This document shows positions 1-6,160 of a stretch of 15,618 nucleotides of DNA, one piece after another (the first letter of the stretch is position 1; each line of letters begins with the position of its first letter). This stretch comes from CAYXDO01 sp964463485. GTDB lineage: Bacteria; Myxococcota; Kuafuiibacteriia; Kuafuiibacteriales; Kuafuiibacteriaceae. The DNA lies in the NCBI GenBank assembly GCA_964463485.1, contig CAYXDO010000219.1, forward strand, positions 1 through 15,618. The letters are read 5' to 3'. A program made the translations under genes and the position numbers. The notes under the pieces are model-generated. The model was not told the DNA's origin. It worked only from the letters and a program-made list of their open reading frames with translations, and made no database searches.

Positions 1-96
1 AGGTCGGATTCGGAGGTCGGATTCGGAGGTCGGAGTCGGAGGTCGGATTCGGAGGCGGATTCGGAGGTCGGATTCGGATTCGGAGGTCGGAGTCGG
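1..96. repeat. 13-bp tandem repeat, about seven full copies plus a partial
   Basis: The unit reads aggtcggattcgg. Copies start at 1, 14, 27, 40, 53 (one base short), 65 and 84, with a 6-base partial copy at 78-83. Two copies carry a t-to-g change (ggagtcgg). The array touches the window edge, so its full size is unknown. A 13-base period is not a multiple of three, and copies differ by indels, which argues against coding. It looks like intergenic simple-sequence DNA that grows and shrinks by replication slippage. Confidence 0.9.
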
Positions 97-371
97 AGGC
101 CTGAGCGTCGGGGCGAGGAGGGTCCACGAGTCGTTGCCATGGACACCTGGAGCATACTCTCGGGGGTCACCCTCGGTGCCCTCTGCCTCGCGCGCCGTCG
201 ATCGGCGAGCCAGAGCCAACACAGGAGGAGGACTCCACGCGGCCGGACGAGCTTCAAGAGTGCCCGGAGCCGCCACTCGCGCTCCTCTCACAGCTTAGCT
301 GACCGTCGACCAGGGACTCGGAGCCCATCCTCGGCTTGCTTTCCCGACATTCACCCACCAGAATCGCCGCC
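97..371. other. Non-coding stretch upstream of the VWA lipoprotein
   Basis: This 275-base stretch between the 13-bp array and the lipoprotein start holds no gene I can support. An open frame from 139 to 411 encodes an Arg/Ser-rich, low-complexity product that runs into the lipoprotein gene in another frame, so I do not call it. The lipoprotein promoter probably lies here, but I see no convincing -35/-10 pair. A TTG at 336 could extend the downstream reading frame by 12 codons. Confidence 0.6.
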
Positions 372-1823
372 ATGGTCACAGGGACTCGCCTGGCAACGAT
401 CGGCGCGCTGAGCCTGCCGCTCATGTCGTGCATGAAGTACGACTTCGAACGCAAAGCGAAGAGCTCCACGACTGAAAAAGAAGTCGTCGTGGCGGCCGCG
501 GAGCCTACGCCCGCAGACATCTTGTTCGTCGTCGACAACTCCGGGTCGATGGCCGACGAACAAGAGAACCTCGCCCGCAACTTCGACGCCTTCATCAATC
601 AGATCGCCGGCACCGGGAACTATCGCATCGGCATCATCACCACGGACGTCTCGGACTCTCAGCTTCCGCTGTGTGCTGCTGGTCAGTCGTCGAACTGCGA
701 TCCCGGCGAAAAAGGGGGCCTCGCCATCACGACCTTCTCCCCCAACCCCCCCAACGTCTTCAAGAACCAGGACGTCGCTCAGTGTATGCCGGTCAACCTG
801 CAACACGGCTGCTTCCGAGGCGCGTCCGGACAGGAGATCATCAGCTCCGACCTGCCGAAAGACCAACAGGTCCAGCGCTTCAAGGACAACGTCCGCGTCG
901 GCTCGTGCGGATCAGGACAGGAGCAGGGTCTCAACTCGATGCTCCTTGGGCTCGGCCAAGACCGCCTCGCCGGTTGCAACACCAACTTTCTTCGCGAGAA
1001 CGCCAACCTGGTCATCGTGATCGTGACCGACGAGAACGACGACGATCCGAACGTCACGCCGATCAACCAGACCGTGAATCGACTGCTCCAGATCAAGCCC
1101 GCGGCTCAGACGCGCGTCGCGGTCATCGCGGGCGTGCAAGAAGACGGAACGGCCGGCCGCTGCCGGATCGGCGACGGAGGGGGTCCGGTCGCCTGCGGCG
1201 ACATCTGCGGCCAACAGCCTCCGGCGGGGAGCCACACCGGCAACTGCCTCGGCAACCCAGGCGTCTGTGGCGCGGGTGAGTTCTGCGATCGCGCGCTCGA
1301 CCGATGTGAGAACGAGGCGCTGCAGTTCTGGGAGTTCTGCCACTGGTGCTCGTACTACAACACGCCGTCGTGTTGCTCGGCGCTCGCGGGCAATCGTTAC
1401 GTGGAGTTCGCGGTCGCGATGGAACAGAAGATCGTAGAAGCCGTCCCTGGTCTAACTGCGGCGAATTGCCGCGCGGCCGTCGGAGAGCGGCCGGCCTGTT
1501 TGATCGACTCGATCTGCCAGAAAGAATTCGCCAGGACGCTCGAACGAATCGCGAAGGACCTGGTGATTTCGACCGAATACAACCTCAATCCGCCGGCCGT
1601 GTACCCAGAGGGGGTCTCGGTGACCATCGGCACCCGGCAACTCAAGAACGGCGTGGACTTCCAGGTGTCGGCGGACGGTCGCCAACTCACCCTCACGACC
1701 GGAGGCCCGGGCGAAGGTGAAGACGTGACGGTCAACTACGTCGTCGCGGAGTGCGGCGACGGGCGCTGCGACAGCAACCCAGGCGGCGAGTCCAACCAGA
1801 GCTGCGCCGCCGACTGCCCGTAG
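372..1823 (+). CDS. Secreted von Willebrand factor A-domain lipoprotein, Cys-rich
   Basis: From ATG 372 the product is 483 residues and opens with a short lipoprotein signal ending LMSC, with Cys20 as the probable lipid-modified residue. The frame stays open to a TTG at 336, which gives a longer and less typical leader. A VWA domain spans about residues 46-255. The metal-site (MIDAS) motif DNSGS is at 55-59, and a downstream acidic cluster TDENDDD is at 219-225. Residues 260-385 are Cys-rich, including CGDICG, CDRALDRC and CHWC, and probably disulfide-bonded outside the cytoplasm. Residues 405-460 look like a beta-sandwich. The C-terminus holds CGDGRCD...GE...C...DC, a motif I associate with secreted myxobacterial proteins. 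The likely role is cell-surface binding or adhesion through a divalent metal; the ligand is unknown. The next gene starts 76 bp later on the same strand and looks unrelated. Confidence 0.85.
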   Translation: MVTGTRLATIGALSLPLMSCMKYDFERKAKSSTTEKEVVVAAAEPTPADILFVVDNSGSMADEQENLARNFDAFINQIAGTGNYRIGIITTDVSDSQLPLCAAGQSSNCDPGEKGGLAITTFSPNPPNVFKNQDVAQCMPVNLQHGCFRGASGQEIISSDLPKDQQVQRFKDNVRVGSCGSGQEQGLNSMLLGLGQDRLAGCNTNFLRENANLVIVIVTDENDDDPNVTPINQTVNRLLQIKPAAQTRVAVIAGVQEDGTAGRCRIGDGGGPVACGDICGQQPPAGSHTGNCLGNPGVCGAGEFCDRALDRCENEALQFWEFCHWCSYYNTPSCCSALAGNRYVEFAVAMEQKIVEAVPGLTAANCRAAVGERPACLIDSICQKEFARTLERIAKDLVISTEYNLNPPAVYPEGVSVTIGTRQLKNGVDFQVSADGRQLTLTTGGPGEGEDVTVNYVVAECGDGRCDSNPGGESNQSCAADCP

Positions 1824-1899
1824 ACTGCCCGTCAGCCGACCGCCGGGGCACGAGCCGCCCGATGACGTGCGACCTCCGGGCAGCTAGAACGGACCCGTC

Positions 1900-2670
1900 G
1901 TGCCCTTCCAAACCATTCTCCTCGACCGCGACGGCCCTGTCGCCGTCCTGACGCTTCACAGACCCGAAGTCCGCAACGCCATCGGCCTCGAGACCATCGA
2001 AGAAGTGCGCTCCGCGCTCCGGACCCTCGAACGGGATCGGGAGGTGCGCGCGCTGGTGATCGCCGGGTCCGACAGAGTCTTCGCTTCAGGCGCAGACATC
2101 CGCGAGCTCTTGACGCGCAACGTCGATGACGCGCTGCGACGTATCAACGCGAGCCTCTTTCGCGAGATCGAGGAGTCGCCGCTCCCTACCGTCGCAGCCA
2201 TTCGCGGCTATGCGTTGGGCGGAGGGTGTGAGCTCGCGATGGCCTGCGACATCCGCGTGGCTGGCCTCTCCGCCAAGCTCGGGCAGCCCGAGGTCTCGCT
2301 CGGAATCATCCCAGGAGCGGGCGCGATCCAACGACTGCCGCGGCTCGTGGGCATGGGGATCGCGAAGGAGTTGATCCTCACCGGCGACATCATCGACGCG
2401 ACCCGCGCGCTTCAGATCGGCCTCGTGAACCGCGTGGTCGCCGACGTCGCGGTGATCGAAGAAGCCAAAGCCTTTGCGCTCAAGATCGCCTCGCAAGGCA
2501 TTCTCGCCGTAAGGCTCGCGAAGACCGCCTTGAACTCGGCGTTTGGCACGAGCTCTCCATTGGACGCGATCGACGCGATCTCCCAGGCCGTCTTGTTCGA
2601 GTCCGCAGACAAACATGAACGAATGAAGGCGTTCTTGGACAAGCGAGCCAAGAAGGAGGAGTCCAAATGA
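1900..2670 (+). CDS. Enoyl-CoA hydratase/isomerase (crotonase family)
   Basis: This 256-residue protein has the normal crotonase length. It should hydrate trans-2-enoyl-CoA to 3-hydroxyacyl-CoA in fatty-acid beta-oxidation or a related CoA pathway in the cytoplasm. The oxyanion-hole segments are ASGADI (62-67) and GYALGGGCELA (103-113). Both catalytic glutamates of true hydratases are present: Glu111 in GGGCEL and Glu131 in GQPEVSLG, followed by IPGAGAIQRLPR. Start codon is GTG at 1900 with no strong Shine-Dalgarno. The gene ends in an ATGA overlap with the dehydrogenase that would use its product, so the two are probably co-transcribed and translationally coupled. Chain-length specificity cannot be read from the sequence. 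Isomerase activity is possible, but two intact glutamates favour hydratase. Confidence 0.92.
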   Translation: MPFQTILLDRDGPVAVLTLHRPEVRNAIGLETIEEVRSALRTLERDREVRALVIAGSDRVFASGADIRELLTRNVDDALRRINASLFREIEESPLPTVAAIRGYALGGGCELAMACDIRVAGLSAKLGQPEVSLGIIPGAGAIQRLPRLVGMGIAKELILTGDIIDATRALQIGLVNRVVADVAVIEEAKAFALKIASQGILAVRLAKTALNSAFGTSSPLDAIDAISQAVLFESADKHERMKAFLDKRAKKEESK

Positions 2671-3521
2671 TCTCACGCGTGCTCGTCATCGGAGCAGGAA
2701 CCATGGGCGTCGGGATCGCCGAGGTGGCAGCTCGCGCAGGCGCGGTGACGCGTGTGTACGACGTCGAGGAGGCGCGTGTGACCGGAGCGCTCGCGCGCAT
2801 CGGTGGGTCGCTCGAGAAAGCCGCCGAGAAGGGCAAGATCACCAAAGAAGAAGCCGCGCTCTGCCGTTCGCGAATCTCGGGAGCCACCGAGACGGAGGGC
2901 GACTTCGATCTCGTGATCGAAGCGGTGTTCGAAGACCTCGCGCTCAAGAAGAAGCTCGCCGCCGAGCTCACCTCGCGCGGAGATCCGATCTTTGCGTCCA
3001 ACACCTCGTCGCTCTCCGTCACCGAGATCGCCTCGGCCGCCAAGAATCCTGCGCGCGTGATCGGGCTGCACTTCTTCAACCCCGCGCCGGTGATGGCGCT
3101 CGTAGAGATCGTGCTCGCCGAGCAGACCAGCCCAGGGACCCTCGAGCTCGCCAAGGCGTTCGTCACGTCGGCCGGCAAGAGCCCCATCGTCGTTCGAGAC
3201 ACACCGGGCTTCGCGTCTTCACGCCTCGGGATCATCTTGGGCATGGAGGCGATTCGAATGCTCGAGACGGGGGTCGCTTCGGCCGAAGACATCGATCGTG
3301 CGATGGAGCTCGGATATCGACACCCGATGGGCCCTTTGAAGCTCACCGATCTGGTAGGGCTCGACGTCCGCCTTGCGATCGCCGAACACCTCACGCGTGA
3401 GGTGGGGCCGCAGTTCGCGCCCCCTCCCCTGCTCCGTCGGCTCGTGCGGGCCGGCAAGCTGGGCAAGAAGACCGGCGAAGGTTTCTACAAGTGGGAAGGA
3501 GACGCGGCGCGGCCCAAATGA
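2667..3521 (+). CDS. 3-hydroxyacyl-CoA (3-hydroxybutyryl-CoA type) dehydrogenase
   Basis: This is a 284-residue stand-alone NAD-dependent dehydrogenase that oxidises (S)-3-hydroxyacyl-CoA to 3-ketoacyl-CoA. The N-terminal Rossmann domain carries GAGTMGVGIA (9-18), then SNTSSLS (111-117) and GLHFFNP (133-139). The catalytic dyad is His135 and Glu147, with the 12-residue spacing of the family. The helical C-terminal domain holds YRHPMGPLKLTDLVGLD and GKKTGEGFYKW. One oddity is DTPGFASSRL (178-187): the Asn usual in PGFxxNR (Asn208 in the human short-chain enzyme) is Ser185. The ATG at 2667 overlaps the crotonase stop, and an AAGGAGGAG ribosome-binding sequence lies just upstream at 2652-2660. 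The stop overlaps the next gene in the same ATGA manner. Its neighbour supplies its expected substrate. No thiolase is in the window. Confidence 0.93.
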   Translation: MISRVLVIGAGTMGVGIAEVAARAGAVTRVYDVEEARVTGALARIGGSLEKAAEKGKITKEEAALCRSRISGATETEGDFDLVIEAVFEDLALKKKLAAELTSRGDPIFASNTSSLSVTEIASAAKNPARVIGLHFFNPAPVMALVEIVLAEQTSPGTLELAKAFVTSAGKSPIVVRDTPGFASSRLGIILGMEAIRMLETGVASAEDIDRAMELGYRHPMGPLKLTDLVGLDVRLAIAEHLTREVGPQFAPPPLLRRLVRAGKLGKKTGEGFYKWEGDAARPK

Positions 3522-4132
3522 GTCGCGAAGACGAGCCACGCGTGCTCCTCACCAGCTTCGGTCCGTTCGGCGGCCTATCGCGCAATCCGAGCGAGACGAT
3601 CATGTCCCTCGTGAGCGAGGAGATCGGTGGGGCGATCGTCGACAAGGTCGTTCTCCCCGTAGAGACCGCGACCGTCCGCGAGATCCTCCCGGCAAGGTAT
3701 GGCGCGGGCTACGCGCTGGTGATTCACACGGGCGTCGCGCTCGATCGACCATGTGTCTCGATCGAACGCATCGCGCTCAACCTGCTCGACTTCGACGCGG
3801 ACGAACGAGGCGAGCGCCGGGTCGAAGTCGCGATTGAAGAAGGGGCCCCGCTCGCGCTGTCTGCGCGTTTGCCGATTCGAAACATCTTGGAGAGGTGGCG
3901 CGCCGCGGGGATCGAGGGCCGAGCGAGCACGAGCGCGGGAACCTTTCTCTGCAATCAGGTGATGTTCATGGCGTTGCGCGCGCTGCCCGAGACCACTCGC
4001 GCTGGGTTCATTCACGTCGCGCCCGACGAGAGCCTCGCCGCCACGGTCGATCGCTTCCAGCCGGCCGCAACCCAGGCCAGAGCGATCGAGCTTGCGATCG
4101 AGGTCGTGCTCGGTGAGCTGCGCTTGGATTGA
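3518..4132 (+). CDS. pcp: Pyroglutamyl-peptidase I (peptidase family C15)
   Basis: This 204-residue cytoplasmic cysteine peptidase should remove N-terminal pyroglutamate (5-oxoproline) from peptides. The substrate-pocket motif FGPFGG (14-19) is followed by NPSE. The full catalytic triad is visible: Glu83 in SIERIALN, Cys145 in SAGTFLCNQVMF and His166 in GFIHVAPDES. The length suits the family. I chose ATG 3518 because it overlaps the dehydrogenase stop as ATGA, repeating the previous junction, with a GGAAGGAGA ribosome-binding sequence at 3494-3502. A GTG at 3491 would add nine Arg-rich residues. The final motif reads HVAPDES rather than the common HVPxxPEQ, a mild divergence. Its place behind two beta-oxidation genes has no obvious metabolic reason; peptide scavenging or amino-acid turnover is the likely role. 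Confidence 0.9.
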   Translation: MSREDEPRVLLTSFGPFGGLSRNPSETIMSLVSEEIGGAIVDKVVLPVETATVREILPARYGAGYALVIHTGVALDRPCVSIERIALNLLDFDADERGERRVEVAIEEGAPLALSARLPIRNILERWRAAGIEGRASTSAGTFLCNQVMFMALRALPETTRAGFIHVAPDESLAATVDRFQPAATQARAIELAIEVVLGELRLD

Positions 4133-4217
4133 CTGACCGTGTATGAGCGCGTGTATCGAGGATCGTGAGGAAGACCGCCGCTTGCCCCTCGCGAGGAGGA
4201 GCCACTAAGGTGGGCTC

Positions 4218-5048
4218 ATGACGAGAGACTCGTCCGCGCGTGTGGGTCGGGGCCCCTTCACACACTCCGACGTTCGGCCCGGCGATCGGTACGAGCTCTC
4301 GGATGGCCATCCCATCTACTGTGCCCCCGGGGGCGGCGATCACGCCCGCGCTAGCTCCGTCGGGGCGATCGTCATCGACACCGACCCTGACGTCACGTCG
4401 ACCGGAGTCGATGCGGGTTATGCGCTCTCCGAGACGACGATGCGGGCACCTGACCTGGCCGTCGGCGTTCCTGACAAACCTGGATGGGTACAAGGGGTGC
4501 CGCCCCTCGCGGTGGAATATGCGGCGCGATCTCAGGACGAAGTCGAGCTCAAGACGAAGATTCGGGAGCTCCTCCATGCGGGCACTCGATGGGTGTGGGT
4601 CGTGCGGCTCACGACGCCTCGGCACGTCGAAGTCCACGAGGCGAGGAAGAGAGTCCGCAGGAAGCACCCTGGGGACACGCTGGAAGCGCCCGGAGTGCTT
4701 CGCAATCCAGTTCCCGTAGAGGCCCTGTTCGATCGCCGCGTGGCGATGGAGGCCGCGCTCCAGAATCTCTTGCAGCAGAAAGGCTATGCGAGCCTGGAGG
4801 CGGTTCGCGACGAGGGTGTCGGGCAGGGAATCGAGCAGGGAATCGAGCAGGGAATCGAGCGGGGAATCGAGCAGGGAATCGGCCGAGGGAAGCTCGAGGC
4901 AATCATAGCCGTGCTGGAGAGCCGCGGGATCGCAGTGCCGCGTCGAGCGAGGGAACGCATCCTCGCCGAGCGGGACGGAGCTCGAGTGAACGAGTGGCTC
5001 CGGCGGGTGAGCGCGGTCGACTCTGCGGCGAAGCTGCTGGACGACTGA
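4218..5048 (+). CDS. Uma2/DUF820-family PD-(D/E)XK nuclease-fold protein with Gly-Ile-Glu-Gln repeat tail
   Basis: The 276-residue product opens with the typical DUF820 entry YELSDGHPIYCAP. The nuclease-fold core shows APDLAVG (Asp79), PPLAVEY (Glu100) and a helix with Lys112/Lys114 leading to WVWVVR. I recall the combination GWVQGVPPLAVEYA and WVWVVRLT from a family common in Polyangia. Residues 204-223 are a tetrapeptide repeat (GIEQ/GIER), followed by a charged helix to the end. Catalytic activity has rarely been shown for Uma2 proteins, so a nuclease role is inferred. ATG 4218 has an AAGGTGGG sequence nearby. The gene lies 85 bp after pcp and ends 8 bp from the convergent rRNA methyltransferase gene. 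No toxin, antitoxin or transposase partner is adjacent. Confidence 0.75.
   Translation: MTRDSSARVGRGPFTHSDVRPGDRYELSDGHPIYCAPGGGDHARASSVGAIVIDTDPDVTSTGVDAGYALSETTMRAPDLAVGVPDKPGWVQGVPPLAVEYAARSQDEVELKTKIRELLHAGTRWVWVVRLTTPRHVEVHEARKRVRRKHPGDTLEAPGVLRNPVPVEALFDRRVAMEAALQNLLQQKGYASLEAVRDEGVGQGIEQGIEQGIERGIEQGIGRGKLEAIIAVLESRGIAVPRRARERILAERDGARVNEWLRRVSAVDSAAKLLDD
4826..4885 (+). repeat. In-frame 12-bp tandem repeat (five units) in the Uma2-family gene
   Basis: Five units of gggaatcgagca start at 4826, 4838, 4850, 4862 and 4874. The first, second and fourth are identical, the third differs at one base, and the last is degenerate. Each unit adds four residues (Gly-Ile-Glu-Gln), so copy-number change would lengthen or shorten the helix without breaking the frame. 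Confidence 0.95.
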
Positions 5049-5056
5049 CTTCGCGC

Positions 5057-6157
5057 TCAAGGACGTGGGCGGAATCGGTGGCCTGTGCGAGCGGACGCGA
5101 ACAGTTGCGATCTAAGCTCGACATTCCCGAGCTGGCCGCACGCCGCCATCACAGTTCGGCCGCGGGTGATACGCCGTCGCACCGGCAGCCCGCGCTCGGC
5201 GATCGACGAGAGGAAGCTCGAAATCTCGTCTTCCGTGGGAGCCCTCGTGAGCGGCGCGCTCCCGGGGTTGTAAGGAATGACGTTGACCATCAGCTTGCCG
5301 AGCGGTCGACAGAACTCCGCGATCGCGTCGACGTCCTCGCGGGTGTCGTTCAGGCCGGGCAACAGGCAGTAGTTGATGCCGAACGCGAGCCGAGGGGCGG
5401 CCGCTCGATAACGCAGCAGCGCCGCCTGCACGTCCGACAGCGACCACTTGCGATTGACCGGCATGATCCGCGAGCGCAGCTCGTCGCGGGCTCCGTTCAG
5501 GCTGAGCGACAAGCCCAAACGTTTGAGCCCCAGCGATCTGAGCTCGTCGATGCCGTCCACGTGCCCCGCCGTACACACGGTGATGCGCGGCTGACCGATC
5601 GAGAGCCCCCTGCGATCGGACAACACGCGCAGCGCTTGGAAGACGGCGGCGCGATTGTCGAGCGCCTCCCCCATGCCCATGAAGACGATGTTCTTGATAG
5701 GCCAAGCGAGCCCGGTGAGCGCGACGACGATCTGACCGACGATCTCGTGCGCCTCGAGGTTGCGCACCAGCCCCATGCGCCCGGTCTCGCAGAAAGAGCA
5801 CGCCATCTTGCAGCCCACCTGGCTCGAGATACACAGGGTGAGCTTGTCGGGTCCCATCGGAATGCGAACGACCTCGACCTCGAGCCCATCGGCGAGCTCC
5901 AAGACCGCCTTCATCGTCGAGACGCCCTCGGCGTTCGGCTCCTCGATCGTCCGCTTCACCTTGGGCAGCGCGACGTCGAAGAGCTCGCGAAAGGCGCCCT
6001 TCGACTCCGATTTGATCGGGAGCGCTTCGGGCTCGAAACGACCCGCCCGAAACGCGCTCGCGTAGAGATCCTTGGTGAAGCCCGCGCCGGTCGGCACGTG
6101 CTGCTTGGCGAGCGACTCGGCCTCTTCGAAGGTGAGGCCGAACAGAGACTTCGGCAT
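5057..6157 (-). CDS. rlmN: RlmN/Cfr-family radical-SAM 23S rRNA adenine-2503 methyltransferase
   Basis: This 366-residue radical-SAM enzyme should methylate A2503 of 23S rRNA (C2 for RlmN, C8 for Cfr). The 4Fe-4S ligands are Cys116, Cys120 and Cys123 (CKMACSFC). The two mechanistic cysteines are also present: Cys109 in TLCISSQVGC and Cys340 in MAACGQLGN, which align with Cys118 and Cys355 of E. coli RlmN. Other hallmarks are FMGMGEALDN (159-168), TVCTAGHVDGI, SLNGARDELR, NYCLLPGLNDT and VNVIPYNP. Oddities are CETGRMGLVRNL where RlmN usually reads CATGxxGFxRNL, and an N-terminal region that lacks a clear AFRAKQ-type motif. I favour RlmN as the housekeeping enzyme, but this is a divergent subfamily and the methylated carbon is not certain. 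The gene starts 3 bp after the kinase stop, so the two are almost certainly co-transcribed. Confidence 0.88.
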   Translation of the reverse strand: MPKSLFGLTFEEAESLAKQHVPTGAGFTKDLYASAFRAGRFEPEALPIKSESKGAFRELFDVALPKVKRTIEEPNAEGVSTMKAVLELADGLEVEVVRIPMGPDKLTLCISSQVGCKMACSFCETGRMGLVRNLEAHEIVGQIVVALTGLAWPIKNIVFMGMGEALDNRAAVFQALRVLSDRRGLSIGQPRITVCTAGHVDGIDELRSLGLKRLGLSLSLNGARDELRSRIMPVNRKWSLSDVQAALLRYRAAAPRLAFGINYCLLPGLNDTREDVDAIAEFCRPLGKLMVNVIPYNPGSAPLTRAPTEDEISSFLSSIAERGLPVRRRITRGRTVMAACGQLGNVELRSQLFASARTGHRFRPRP

Positions 6158-6160
6158 GAA

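Noticed and set aside
139..411. 90-codon open frame upstream of the VWA gene
   Set aside because: Low-complexity Arg/Ser product, no ribosome binding site, and it overlaps the lipoprotein start in another frame.
1825..1883. CTGCCCG...CGGGCAG inverted repeat after the VWA gene
   Set aside because: The arms are 7 bp with a spacer of about 45 bases and no T-run, too weak to call a terminator or operator.
2480..3466. 328-codon minus-strand open frame
   Set aside because: It is antisense to the 3-hydroxyacyl-CoA dehydrogenase, whose motifs fix the coding strand; the product is Ser/Arg-rich.
4187..4196. CCTCGCGAGG palindrome between pcp and the Uma2 gene as a terminator
   Set aside because: A perfect palindrome leaves no loop and has no T-tract; in GC-rich DNA it is likely chance.
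4826..4885. CRISPR-like short repeat
   Set aside because: Units are contiguous, 12 bp, in frame within a gene and without spacers, so this is a coding tandem repeat.
4008..5060. 350-codon minus-strand open frame
   Set aside because: It is antisense to pcp and the Uma2 gene, both with clear family motifs. Its repeated Ser-Leu-Leu-Asp segment is just the complement of the GIEQ repeat.
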